Positions 7,745 to 16,509 are shown, counted from the first letter of the stretch. The stretch: DNA of 40,898 nt from Hyphomicrobiales bacterium (GCA_900470805.1 UCCA01000031.1:1-40898), one strand, 5' to 3'. A program made the numbers and translations. The notes: a model not told the origin generated them from the letters alone.

Positions 7745-10516
7745 TCAGCGAGAGCCCGCCAGATGGGACAGTCGATTGGCGGAAAAAAGCTCAGACGCCA
7801 TCTGCGGCTTTCCAAACAGGTAACCTTGACAGGTCTCGCATCCGAGAACACGTAGCGTATCGACTTCAGCCTCGTTCTCTACGCCCTCGGCCACGACCCC
7901 AAGCTTCAAACCGTGCGCAAGAGCAACCACCGCCTTTACGATTTCCATCACCCCGACGTCGTTGCGCATGGCTCGAACAAAGGATTGGTCGATTTTGAGT
8001 TTGTCCAACGGCAGGCCGGCGAGATAGCTGAGTGACGAGTAGCCGGTTCCGAAGTCGTCCAACGCGATTGTTATGCCGGCGAGCCGCAGCCTGTTCATCA
8101 GCTCAACGATAGGCCCTCCCTGCTCGAGAAAACTCGACTCTGTCAGCTCCAGGCACAGGCGGGAGGGCGGCAAACCAGAACGTTCGATAGCCTCGTAGAC
8201 CTCTGCTTCGATGTTTGAGCGTTCGAATTGGATGGGCGAAACGTTGACCGCGACCGTGATATCTTCTGGCCAACTGGCGGCCTGAGCACAGGCGTCGATA
8301 ATCGCCCATCGTCCCATTTCGCATATCAGGCCGGTCGATTCGGCGATGGGAATGAATTCGACCGGGGAAACGAGACCGAACTCCGGGTGCTGCCATCGAA
8401 TGAGCGCTTCAGCGCCAACCAGCCGTCCACTGGCGATGTCAATCTGAGGCTGAAACAGCAGGAAAAACTGGCCATCTTTCAACCCGTCCCTCATGTCCGT
8501 CTCCAGTCGCCGCGACCGAGCATGGCGAACGGCTGAGGTCGGATCATACTCGGCCCAAGGCCGACCGACTGTGGTCTTAGCCTGGCCAAGCGCGGCCTCC
8601 GCAGCTCTCAGCCAATTCTCGGCAGCCCCCGTCTCTGCCCGCACGAGGCCGATGCGAATAGCGATGGGAAGGTCCGTCGCGCCGACATCAACCGGTTCCT
8701 CGAACGAGCTCAAAAGTCTGGTCGCAAGCCTTTCAAGTCCCGCCCTGTCTATCGACCGCGTAGCCACAGCGAACACGTCACCATCCAAACGCGCGCACAA
8801 GTCACTATCGATCGAGAGAGATAGGCGCCGAGCGACAGCCGTAAGCATGTCGTCCCCGGCATCACGTCCCAAGGTGGCGCAGATCGCCGAGAACCTCTCT
8901 AGGTCGAAGACCGCGACATCGTGGGGCGCGCTTAAACCGCCGAGCCGTGCGGCAAATTCTCGTCTATTTAGAAGCCCAGTGAGGTCATCTCGTTCAGCGA
9001 GGTAACGAATACGGTTGTCATAAAGACGACGCGTCGTCACATCCCTCAGTATCAGACAGCCAGCATAGCTTTGGGCTCGACGGGTGCCATCTACTCTTTC
9101 AACCGGCGACATGGTCAACGTTGCTTCGATATGGGTTGCCTCTTTGCCATCGTGTTTAACCAAGTCGAAGCTCGAGGAATGGACGACAGAGGGATCTTCC
9201 ATGTGTCGCTCGATTAGCTCCACCACATGTCTCATCAGGTCGTCATCAGCACATTCAGATAAAGGCGCGCCAGCAACGCCGCCAATGAGGAGTGCTCCCG
9301 ATTTGCTCAATTCGACGATTTTCAAGTCGCTGTCGAAGGCGATGACACCATCCGAGCTGTCCGAGATAATTCGCTGCATCAGGCGACGTGTGTTTCGCTG
9401 CTCTATATTCGCGACCGCTACAAGCATTTGTCCGACGTCCACCCGCTCATTCAGGAACAACAGAACTGTCACGAAAAGCATGAGCCAAAAAACGGCTGTT
9501 TCGACGACATAGCCGTGCTGTGCTTGCAGAACGAATGCACCAGCCTCGCCAAGGAGACCGAAGATGCCTAAAACTGCAAAAGCCCCCAAAATCCCGAGAT
9601 TGCGCCAGCACAGGACGCCCACAATCAAGACGGCAGCAAACAGCAGTTCAACTGGCGTTTGATTGATTACACGGAGTTCCCGGTTCTGTAACAGTGTTTC
9701 CGCCGCAAGAACATGTATGAGCGGCCCCGCCAAGGCACTGTAGACAGGAACCGGGAAGATATCCTTCAACTCAGTCGCGGAGGCCCCGATGACGACAGAG
9801 CGGCCTCGAATTGCATCCGCACCTATGGTCCCATTTAGAACATCCGAAAGGGAGTAGGTTGGAACGGTTTCCGGACGTATCGAATAATCAATCAGAAGGT
9901 TGCCATCGCTCCGGTTCGCTTTTGCAAGGGCGGCGGCTGCGGATTGGGTTGTGACACCGTCGAACTTATCACCAAGTTCGAAGCGTCGGACGTTTCCATC
10001 TGGGTCCAGCGCGACATTTGCAAATACGGGCCACGCGTTCTGCAAAAGAGCATCGATAGGCTTTGTGACTGTATTTTGGGATGAGCTTGCTGCGACTTGC
10101 TGCCTGAAAACAGGAAGTAGCACACTTCCACCTGCTCTCCTCAACGCCTCGGCGAGACGCACGTCCTGAGCCGGACTGGAGGAGCTGCTAAAATCAACGT
10201 CGACGAAAATGTCGCCCGCACCGTCGGTCGATAGCCGTTCAATGAGATCCGCGTAGATGCTGCGCGGCCATGGCCACGCGCCGACGGCGTCCAGGCTCTT
10301 TTTGTCGATCGCTATGAAAATCAACGCTTGGGAGGCATTCCGCGGCGCCATTTGAAAGCGCTTCGCCACGAGCTTGTCGTTCCATCCTTGAATGACAAAG
10401 ACCCCTGGTCCCGCAAGCGGGATCGCCAGCATCAAGGCGATCAGCACTATCCGCAGAACGATCGAGCCAGACCTGTTACCGAGAAAGCCCCAGGCCGCTC
10501 GGGCTCGTTCGATCAC
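7745..10516 (-). CDS. CHASE2-PAS-GGDEF-EAL c-di-GMP signalling protein, GGDEF degenerate
   Basis: The 923-residue inner-membrane protein has an N-terminal membrane helix (20-42), a periplasmic CHASE2 sensor (about 45-270), three membrane helices (287-303, 307-330, 338-356), a PAS-like region (about 378-500), a GGDEF domain (500-660) and an EAL domain (670-915). The GGDEF motif reads DGDVF (578-582), losing the catalytic Glu, so cyclase activity is unlikely. The EAL domain keeps EAL (703-705), VNVSPIQF, LELTES, DDFGTGYS, KIDQSF, AEGVE and QGYLFGKP, so it should be an active c-di-GMP phosphodiesterase, perhaps gated by GTP. It starts with GTG overlapping the FecR gene's TGA. CHASE2 proteins are often encoded next to FecR-domain proteins. 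Confidence 0.92.
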   Translation of the reverse strand: MIERARAAWGFLGNRSGSIVLRIVLIALMLAIPLAGPGVFVIQGWNDKLVAKRFQMAPRNASQALIFIAIDKKSLDAVGAWPWPRSIYADLIERLSTDGAGDIFVDVDFSSSSSPAQDVRLAEALRRAGGSVLLPVFRQQVAASSSQNTVTKPIDALLQNAWPVFANVALDPDGNVRRFELGDKFDGVTTQSAAAALAKANRSDGNLLIDYSIRPETVPTYSLSDVLNGTIGADAIRGRSVVIGASATELKDIFPVPVYSALAGPLIHVLAAETLLQNRELRVINQTPVELLFAAVLIVGVLCWRNLGILGAFAVLGIFGLLGEAGAFVLQAQHGYVVETAVFWLMLFVTVLLFLNERVDVGQMLVAVANIEQRNTRRLMQRIISDSSDGVIAFDSDLKIVELSKSGALLIGGVAGAPLSECADDDLMRHVVELIERHMEDPSVVHSSSFDLVKHDGKEATHIEATLTMSPVERVDGTRRAQSYAGCLILRDVTTRRLYDNRIRYLAERDDLTGLLNRREFAARLGGLSAPHDVAVFDLERFSAICATLGRDAGDDMLTAVARRLSLSIDSDLCARLDGDVFAVATRSIDRAGLERLATRLLSSFEEPVDVGATDLPIAIRIGLVRAETGAAENWLRAAEAALGQAKTTVGRPWAEYDPTSAVRHARSRRLETDMRDGLKDGQFFLLFQPQIDIASGRLVGAEALIRWQHPEFGLVSPVEFIPIAESTGLICEMGRWAIIDACAQAASWPEDITVAVNVSPIQFERSNIEAEVYEAIERSGLPPSRLCLELTESSFLEQGGPIVELMNRLRLAGITIALDDFGTGYSSLSYLAGLPLDKLKIDQSFVRAMRNDVGVMEIVKAVVALAHGLKLGVVAEGVENEAEVDTLRVLGCETCQGYLFGKPQMASELFSANRLSHLAGSR

Positions 10517-11496
10517 TTGTTGTTACCCTTGCCGTTTCCGTTGTTTCCATTGCCGTTCCCGTTCCCATTTCCGCTATTACCGTTGCCGCTGGCGCCCCCA
10601 TTGCCATTACCATTTCCGTTGTTGCCGTTTCCGTTCCCCCCGCCGTTGCCATTTCCGTTTGCGTTCCCACTGTTGCCACTACCATTGCCGCTGCCGCCCC
10701 CGTTGCCATTGCCATTTCCGTTGTTGCCGTTTCCATTCCCGCCGCTGTTGTTCCCGTTGCCGTTTCCGCCGCCATTGTTTCCGTTCCCAGAATTGGACTT
10801 TGCGTTGTTTCCCGAGCTTCCAAGGCCGACGCCCGGCTCATCGTCTGCGGTGGGTGTAGCCTTTGCGGCCTTTGGCTCATCTATTGACGGAAGGCGTGGA
10901 AGCGACTTTGCGACTGTGACGATCGATGGCTTGACGGCGCCCATCACAGTCATCCCAAGTTTCCGATCGACCGTCGCTCTCTGGTTCGGCCCCACATCTG
11001 AACGTTGACCGCTGGAGAAAGAAGTGACCTGGACGAGGCCGCGATCGACCGTAACCGATGCTTTTGTCTTGCCCACAGTGACGTGAAAAATCGTGCCCTT
11101 GACCACAGCCGCAAGAAAGGGGGTTTGCACAGTGGTGTGGGGTTGGCTGCGCTTCTCGATCTCGAGATCCACTGCTCCGACCTGCTGTAAAATCTCGGTC
11201 TTTCTGCTGAAGAAGCCCGAGGTCGTGATGGAAGCGAGCGTATTTGGTTGCAGGGAAATGGTTTCGACGCCCCTCGTCAACTGCAAGCGACCGCGAGGCC
11301 CGGTGGATAGCCAGGCTTTGTTCGGAATCACCTCGCCCAGATGAACATCGGACCAGACATCAAGGTCGAGCGAATACGTGACTTGGGTTGTGGATTTAGC
11401 CACCCGCCAGCCATCATCCGAGGCTTGCGCTGCACTTGAGAAGGCTAGAAAGGCTAAAAGTATGACCCTCAGATATTTCGACATGCACTGCTCCAT
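10513..11496 (-). CDS. FecR-domain exported protein with long Gly-Asn tail
   Basis: The protein is 327 residues from the first ATG; the Met at residue 5 (base 11484) gives a cleaner signal peptide (MSKYLRVILLAFLAF...AQA). Residues 45-160 match the FecR-type beta domain (GPRGRLQLTRG, then VKGTIFHVTVG and VTVDRGLVQV), a periplasmic module found in signal relays and often beside CHASE2 proteins. Residues 229-327 are almost entirely Gly and Asn with a few Ser, Ala and Lys, encoded by varied codons rather than one exact repeat. The stop overlaps the GTG start of the CHASE2 gene. It may be a ligand or partner presented to the CHASE2 sensor. Confidence 0.8.
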   Translation of the reverse strand: MEQCMSKYLRVILLAFLAFSSAAQASDDGWRVAKSTTQVTYSLDLDVWSDVHLGEVIPNKAWLSTGPRGRLQLTRGVETISLQPNTLASITTSGFFSRKTEILQQVGAVDLEIEKRSQPHTTVQTPFLAAVVKGTIFHVTVGKTKASVTVDRGLVQVTSFSSGQRSDVGPNQRATVDRKLGMTVMGAVKPSIVTVAKSLPRLPSIDEPKAAKATPTADDEPGVGLGSSGNNAKSNSGNGNNGGGNGNGNNSGGNGNGNNGNGNGNGGGSGNGSGNSGNANGNGNGGGNGNGNNGNGNGNGGASGNGNSGNGNGNGNGNNGNGKGNNK

Positions 11497-12146
11497 GGAA
11501 CGACAGGGGCATATGAGCAGCCTTCAGTTAAGAATCATTATAAGAAATGTTGCGGAAATCGATTGCAGTCGTCTCCCGTGCAATTCCGAGAGTTTTTCCC
11601 AAAAAAAATCGCGTGCTTACAGCGCGAAAGGTCGCCCAGCCACCTGCACGGTTCCATGTGGCGCCGCGCGGCTTTGCAGGGCAAACCATCTGGCCATGAT
11701 CCTGTTTGAGAAGTTTGGCCGTCTACATCGATCAGCGGGGTTGGCTGACCGGTGTAATCGCCCGCGTCGCTGCCAGCAAAAACGGAAACGCCAACAGGTT
11801 TGACAGGCGCGCGTCAGCATTTCCTTCAAGCGAGTTTTCACTTCAATGCAAATTTACCTTGGAGCGTGATCAAACGGCTCAATTCAAACCAGCCCTTGGT
11901 TTGCCTCGGCGACCGCTCATGTTGGCGAATGCCAAAGCAAGCGTTGGGCAAACCTCCTGACGAAGTTTCTCGAGCCATTTTTTCCATACACTCCGTCGTG
12001 TCGTCGGCACGACACTCTTGCCCTGCAGAGAAAGACGGCAGTTTGTCACTCTGCCTGATTTCATGATCGGATCTGGCAACCAGGTCAATTGGACGCAAGC
12101 GCAATGGCCTTCCTTCCTGCACCCTCGAAAAAAAGATGAGGGGTGC
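11497..12146. other. 650-base intergenic region with possible divergent promoters
   Basis: No gene is recognised between the FecR gene (leftward) and the ABC operon (rightward). The region has AT-rich stretches near 11530-11610 (including a run of eight A), suitable for a leftward promoter, and a hairpin at 11998-12015. Short open frames across it lack ribosome sites and domains. The upstream part of the frame that contains the ATPase (12018-12146) is not considered coding. Confidence 0.5.
11998..12015 (+). promoter_or_regulatory. Perfect inverted repeat upstream of amino-acid ABC operon
   Basis: GTGTCGT, a four-base CGGC loop, then ACGACAC: a perfect seven-base inverted repeat about 130 bases upstream of the ATPase start. 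It has no T-run, so it is not a terminator. It could be an operator for a dimeric regulator or a leader hairpin. Confidence 0.35.
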
Positions 12147-12956
12147 ATGAATATTCATTCGACAGTTTGCGAAAGCCAGAAAATCGCGCATGACGAGATT
12201 GCTGCCCTTCGGGTGATCAATCTGAAGAAGAACTTCGGCCCGGTTGAGGTGCTGAAGGGCATTTCACTATCGGTCGGTCAGGGAGAAGTCGTCTCTATTC
12301 TCGGTGGCAGCGGCTCCGGCAAAAGCACATTCTTGCGGTGCTTGAATTTTCTCGAAGAGCCCTCCGCCGGCGAAATTTGGGTTGCAGGACAGCGTGTGTC
12401 GGACGAGCGCGGCTCTGTCGGCGCGCGCAAAGTCAACGCGTTGCGTATGACGCTCGGCATGGTGTTTCAGTCCTTTAATTTGTGGCCCCACAAGACCGTC
12501 TTCGACAATGTCGTCGAAGCGCCGATTCATGTGCTCGGGTTATCAAAGCAGGACGCGGGGAGACGTGCTCTGGCGCGCCTCGAAGAGGTGGGAATGGCTG
12601 ACCACCGGCATGCCTATCCGGCTCATCTGTCCGGTGGCCAGCAGCAACGTGTCGCAATCGCTCGGGCTCTGGCAATGGAACCCAAGATCCTTCTTTTCGA
12701 CGAGCCGACTTCTGCCCTTGATCCGGAACGGGTGGGAGAGGTGTTGAAGGTAATCCGCGCGCTTTCGGAGACGGGACGTACGATGCTGGTGGTTACGCAC
12801 GAGCTCGGTTTTGCCCGACAGGTTTCGGACCGCGTCGCATTCTTTCATGCCGGACAGGTCGAAGAGCTTGGCAAGCCGGATCACTTTTTTAGCAATCCAG
12901 CGTCGCCAAGGCTCAGGCAGTTTCTCTCTGCGAATGCCCGGGAGTTTGATCGATGA
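12147..12956 (+). CDS. Polar amino-acid ABC transporter ATPase
   Basis: The 269-residue ABC ATPase has Walker A GGSGSGKST (53-61), the Q-loop in MVFQSFNLWPHKTV, signature LSGGQQQR, Walker B ILLFDEP, D-loop SALDPE and the H-loop His in VVTHELGFA. The pattern is that of the HisP/GlnQ/OccP family, which powers uptake of polar amino acids or opines. The ATG at 12147 with GAGGGG just upstream is preferred over earlier in-frame starts. The stop overlaps the first permease ATG (ATGA at 12953-12956). It is the first gene of a five-gene operon with two permeases, a racemase-like enzyme and a binding protein. Confidence 0.93.
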   Translation: MNIHSTVCESQKIAHDEIAALRVINLKKNFGPVEVLKGISLSVGQGEVVSILGGSGSGKSTFLRCLNFLEEPSAGEIWVAGQRVSDERGSVGARKVNALRMTLGMVFQSFNLWPHKTVFDNVVEAPIHVLGLSKQDAGRRALARLEEVGMADHRHAYPAHLSGGQQQRVAIARALAMEPKILLFDEPTSALDPERVGEVLKVIRALSETGRTMLVVTHELGFARQVSDRVAFFHAGQVEELGKPDHFFSNPASPRLRQFLSANAREFDR

Positions 12957-13630
12957 GCGCACTGCTCGATTTTTCATCCCAGATCGTTGCCGGCGCAGCC
13001 ACCACCCTTGAAACGGCTGCGACAAGTCTCTTGGCTGGCGTTGGGATCGGCCTGCTGGGCGCCATTGCAAAGACCAGCCATGTATCTTTGCTCGTCCGCT
13101 GCGTATCCATCTACACGACGACCGTTCGCGGCATCCCGGAACTTTTGATCATCCTGATCCTCTATTTCGGGGGAACTGTTGCCTTAACCGGATTGTTTGG
13201 TCGCTATGTTGAGGTCAATGCCTTCGCTGCCGGTGTTTTTTCGCTGACGATCGTATTCGGCGCCTATGCAACTGAAGTTTTCAGGGCGGCAATCGGCGCC
13301 GTCCCACAGGGTCAGATTGAAGCAGCCCGTGCCCTTGCGTTGTCGCGGTTTTGTATCTGGCGACTTGTCATAGTCCCGCAGATGTGGCGTTTGGCGCTAC
13401 CGGGTCTTGGAAATCTCTGGCTGACATTGCTCAAGGACACGGCCCTGGTTTCGGTGGTCGGCCTGGAAGATCTCATGCGCAAGACGCACCTCGCCGCCGG
13501 CGTCAGTCATGACCCTCTGACGTTTTATGGTGTTGCGGCATGCGTCTACCTGCTCTTCACGTCGATCTCGCTCGTCGGTTTGACAGTTCTCGAGCGACGC
13601 GTGACCCGCGGCGTTCGGTTCGTGATGTGA
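12953..13630 (+). CDS. Polar amino-acid ABC permease (first of two)
   Basis: The 225-residue inner-membrane permease of the HisQ/HisM/GlnP type has about five membrane helices. It carries the EAA loop that contacts the ATPase, here in the region IGAVPQGQIEAARALALSRF, and the N-terminal TTVRGIPELLIILILYFGG typical of this family (residues 52-70). It overlaps the ATPase stop by four bases. It is expected to form a heterodimeric channel with the second permease, ten bases downstream. Confidence 0.9.
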   Translation: MSALLDFSSQIVAGAATTLETAATSLLAGVGIGLLGAIAKTSHVSLLVRCVSIYTTTVRGIPELLIILILYFGGTVALTGLFGRYVEVNAFAAGVFSLTIVFGAYATEVFRAAIGAVPQGQIEAARALALSRFCIWRLVIVPQMWRLALPGLGNLWLTLLKDTALVSVVGLEDLMRKTHLAAGVSHDPLTFYGVAACVYLLFTSISLVGLTVLERRVTRGVRFVM

Positions 13631-13640
13631 GGATGTCCGG

Positions 13641-14393
13641 ATGAATTTTTCCCTCATTTTCGACGTCTTGCCGCTCCTTGCAAATGGCATGGCCATGACG
13701 GTGGCTTTGACGCTCGGTTCGGTTGTGGTCGGTGCACTGATAGCCCTCCCCCTGGCAATGATGCGGGCATCGTCTCTTTTGACCCTGTCTCATCTCATCC
13801 TCCTCTACACGTTTCTGTTTCGCGGTACCCCGCTTCTGGTGCAGCTATTCCTGCTCTATTACGGCGCAAGCCAAGTCGATTGGGTGCGTTCGGGAATGGC
13901 ATGGCATGTCCTGAGGGAGCCGATCTGGTGCGCGCTGATCGTGTTCGCGTTAAACCATGCGGCCTATACGACCGAAATTTTGCGCGGCGGCATTCGTGCC
14001 GTTCCAGCCGGTGAGATCGAGGCTGCGAAGGCGCTCGGCATGTCTTATGCATGCCGGATGAGGCGGCTTGTCCTGCCGTCCGCGATCCGTCTCGCGCTTC
14101 CCGCGTACGGCAACGAAGTTATTATGATGCTCAAGGCAAGCTCGCTTGCCAGCACGATCACGATCATGGAACTGACCGGAACGGCGCGCAAGATCGTTGC
14201 CCAGACGTTTTCGCCCTACGAGGTTTTCATCGCCGCGGCCATGATCTATCTCGCCTTGACCATTCTGATCACGCACGTTTTTCAAGCGCTGGAACTGCGG
14301 GGCGACAAGCATCGCCCGCGGCCGGTTTTTTCGCCGGTCTGGGCGTCGCAACCATCGATGGAAACGGCAGCCGCTCGGGTAGAGGGCAAATGA
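13641..14393 (+). CDS. Polar amino-acid ABC permease (second of two)
   Basis: The 250-residue permease of the same family has the marks FLFRGTPLLVQLFLLYYG (about residues 54-71), an EAA loop at IRAVPAGEIEAAKALGMSY, and an ASSLASTITIMELTGTA stretch typical of the OccM/HisM side. The C-terminal tail is about 25 residues longer than the membrane domain and Pro/Arg-rich. A small spacer with GAGGATGTCCGG precedes the ATG. The TGA overlaps the next gene's start (ATGA at 14390-14393), coupling transport to the racemase-like enzyme. Confidence 0.9.
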   Translation: MNFSLIFDVLPLLANGMAMTVALTLGSVVVGALIALPLAMMRASSLLTLSHLILLYTFLFRGTPLLVQLFLLYYGASQVDWVRSGMAWHVLREPIWCALIVFALNHAAYTTEILRGGIRAVPAGEIEAAKALGMSYACRMRRLVLPSAIRLALPAYGNEVIMMLKASSLASTITIMELTGTARKIVAQTFSPYEVFIAAAMIYLALTILITHVFQALELRGDKHRPRPVFSPVWASQPSMETAAARVEGK

Positions 14394-15547
14394 TGAAGGT
14401 TTTCCCTATCGTTGAGCCCGGGGCCACAGCCGTGGAGCCCGATGCTTGCGGACAGACAAGCCACTATGAAGTGGATCTTGGAGCCATTGCTCACAACTAT
14501 CGTCAACTGCGTAGCAGTCTGCGCTCGACCGTGAAGGTCTATGCTTGTCTGAAACGTAACGGCTATGGCTGCGGCGCGGGGCCAGTCGCCGCGAGATTGG
14601 CGCAAGAAGGCATCGACGGCTTCGCTGTGGCCTCGATTGCGGACGCCGTTGCAATCCGTCAATGCGGCGTCTCGCGCCCTATCTTGCTCTATCCGGGAGC
14701 AGGCACCGACTCGGCCCCGATTATAGAGGCTCTCGATCTGACAATCAGCATTTCCAGTCTGGACGAACTGCATCAATGGCGCGCCGCACTGCATAGGGTC
14801 CGCGCCTTCATCAAGGCCGACCTAGGGTTCTTTCGCGCTGGCGCGACGCCGGCTGAGATCGGTCCGCTTCTGAACGTGGCTTTGGCAGACTGCCGGGTCG
14901 AAATCCATGGCATCTACGCTCACATGAGCGAACTTCCAGGCGCCGGGCTGGAACACGCCCGTGCGCAGTTCGACCGGATGAACGCCATTATTGGCACATC
15001 CCGATCAGCTTCGCTGCCACTGCCTGTCGTCATGATGTCCAGTACCGAGGGTGTGCTCAACCATCCTGAGATGGATTTCGACGCCGTGGATCCCGGCGCG
15101 CTGCTGTTCGGTATTGCACCGGGCGAGGGCTGTGTCCGCAGGATGACGTTGCGCCCAGCGCTCAGGAGCATTGCTACCCGACTTGTGTGCGTTAAGCGTA
15201 TCGATGCATCCCTCGGTCCTGCGCCGGAACACCTGGGCATGAGATCCGAAATGATGATCGGCGTCATTGGCATGGGATGGGGTGACGGTTTGCCGCGGAT
15301 CGTTCCGGAAGGGGCTGAGGCGCTCGTTCACGGAAAAAGGGTCAGGATACTTCCACCGGCTCACCTGGAGCACATCCGCGTCGATCTAACCGATGTGCCA
15401 GAAGCCCGGTTTGGCGACCTGGTCAAGCTGCTTGGCTCTCAGGGAAATGACGTCATCACGCATGAGCAAGTCATGTCGCAATGGAACACCGATCAGATCG
15501 GTCTTTACGCCGGGCTCCGAGATCATATTCCACGAGTTTACGTCTGA
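14390..15547 (+). CDS. Divergent alanine-racemase-like PLP enzyme
   Basis: The 385-residue fold-type III PLP protein resembles alanine racemase: an N-terminal barrel with VDLGAIAHNYRQL (28-40), the PLP Lys at K55 and Tyr59 in LKRNGYG, Arg149 in KADLGFFRAG and His178 in YAHMSE. Key C-terminal residues are gone. There is no Tyr between residues 176 and 373, so the catalytic base (Tyr265 in Geobacillus Alr) is missing. The GYADG tyrosine is Trp297, and the pyridine-nitrogen Arg (Arg219) appears to be Leu. The enzyme probably binds PLP but should not run the usual two-base racemisation. It sits between the second permease and the binding protein, so it likely acts on the imported amino acid. A different racemase, epimerase or lyase activity is possible. 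Confidence 0.8.
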   Translation: MMKVFPIVEPGATAVEPDACGQTSHYEVDLGAIAHNYRQLRSSLRSTVKVYACLKRNGYGCGAGPVAARLAQEGIDGFAVASIADAVAIRQCGVSRPILLYPGAGTDSAPIIEALDLTISISSLDELHQWRAALHRVRAFIKADLGFFRAGATPAEIGPLLNVALADCRVEIHGIYAHMSELPGAGLEHARAQFDRMNAIIGTSRSASLPLPVVMMSSTEGVLNHPEMDFDAVDPGALLFGIAPGEGCVRRMTLRPALRSIATRLVCVKRIDASLGPAPEHLGMRSEMMIGVIGMGWGDGLPRIVPEGAEALVHGKRVRILPPAHLEHIRVDLTDVPEARFGDLVKLLGSQGNDVITHEQVMSQWNTDQIGLYAGLRDHIPRVYV

Positions 15548-15572
15548 AGATTAGCACAAAGGAGGAATTTGC

Positions 15573-16412
15573 ATGGCAAGTCATAGATTTACGTTAGCAG
15601 CTGTAGCATGGATGGCCCTCATCGGCACGGCCTACGCCGAGGAAGGGGTAACGCTCAAAATTGCCACCGAAGGCGCATTTCCGCCCTGGAACGCCGTGGA
15701 TGCTTCCGGCCAAATTGTCGGTTTTGATATCGACGTTGGCAAGGCCCTTTGCGAGCGTGCCGAATTGAGATGCGCGTTTGTCACTCAGGCGTGGGACGGC
15801 ATCATCCCAGCGCTGAACGTCGGCAAATACGACGCTATCATGGCCGGCATGTCTATCACCGAAAAGCGGAAGCAGGTGATCGCTTTCACAGAGCCCTACG
15901 CGTCGACATCCAACTATTTTTTGGTCGCCAAAGCCAGCGGTTTTCCCGCTTTACCTCACAACGTAAAGATAAACTTGTCTCAGCCAACCGACAGTGACAC
16001 CGACCTGCTACAAACCTTGAAAAACAACTTCCAGGGCAAAATTGTGGGAGTTCAAGGGTCTACGAATGCCGAACTGTTTGTCCGCGAGTTCCTAGGCGGC
16101 TCCGTTGACATCCGGACGTATGACACCCAGGACAATCTTAACCTTGATCTTTCCACTGGGCGGATCGACGCTGGTCTTGCGGACTATTCAGTGTGGGATG
16201 GTTTTCTCGAAAGTGATGGTGGCCGCACCGTCGAACTCTACGGGCCGCAAGTGTCCGGCGGTCCTTTCGGACCTGGCGTTGGAATAGGTGTGCGAAAGGA
16301 CAATCTGAGCCTCGTCAAACGGTTCAACGACGCCCTCGTTTCCATAAAGGCGGATGGTACACTGAAGGCGATAAGTGGCCGCTGGTTTAACGCGGATCTT
16401 TCCGCGGATTAA
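15573..16412 (+). CDS. Polar amino-acid ABC substrate-binding protein
   Basis: The 279-residue periplasmic binding protein has a signal peptide (residues 1-22, cleavage after TAYA). The mature start LKIATEGAFPPWN and the following GFDIDVGKALCERAELRC with WDGIIPALNVGKYDAI are the family 3 signature for lysine/arginine/ornithine, histidine, glutamine or opine ligands. The nearest pattern is the LAO/octopine/nopaline group, but ligand identity cannot be settled by eye. AAAGGAGG precedes the ATG. It is the last gene of the operon and is followed by a terminator at 16482. Confidence 0.93.
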   Translation: MASHRFTLAAVAWMALIGTAYAEEGVTLKIATEGAFPPWNAVDASGQIVGFDIDVGKALCERAELRCAFVTQAWDGIIPALNVGKYDAIMAGMSITEKRKQVIAFTEPYASTSNYFLVAKASGFPALPHNVKINLSQPTDSDTDLLQTLKNNFQGKIVGVQGSTNAELFVREFLGGSVDIRTYDTQDNLNLDLSTGRIDAGLADYSVWDGFLESDGGRTVELYGPQVSGGPFGPGVGIGVRKDNLSLVKRFNDALVSIKADGTLKAISGRWFNADLSAD

Positions 16413-16481
16413 GCCAAGGTATCGAGTGTTTTTCGAGAGGCTGGTGACGCCTCCGTTGTGCAACGAATGACAAGTCAAGCC

Positions 16482-16509
16482 GCAGCCGTGCCCACTCACG
16501 GCTGCTTTT
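16482..16509 (+). terminator. Rho-independent terminator of the amino-acid ABC operon
   Basis: A perfect nine-base stem, GCAGCCGTG and CACGGCTGC, with a CCCACT loop and followed by TTTT, 70 bases after the binding-protein stop. Confidence 0.9.

Noticed and set aside
10328..11008. Pro/Phe/Leu-rich plus-strand frame of 226 codons
   Set aside because: It is the antisense of the Gly-Asn tail of the FecR protein; the repeated GGNAAY codons read backwards as Pro/Leu/Phe. No ribosome site.
12018..12146. Upstream extension of the ABC ATPase
   Set aside because: Its first 43 residues match nothing in the family, and the normal ATPase N-terminus begins after ATG 12147, which has a GAGGGG site.
14051..14389. 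Upstream extension of the racemase-like gene into the permease
   Set aside because: Arg/Asp/His-rich out-of-frame reading of the permease gene; ATG 14390 with the ATGA overlap is correct.
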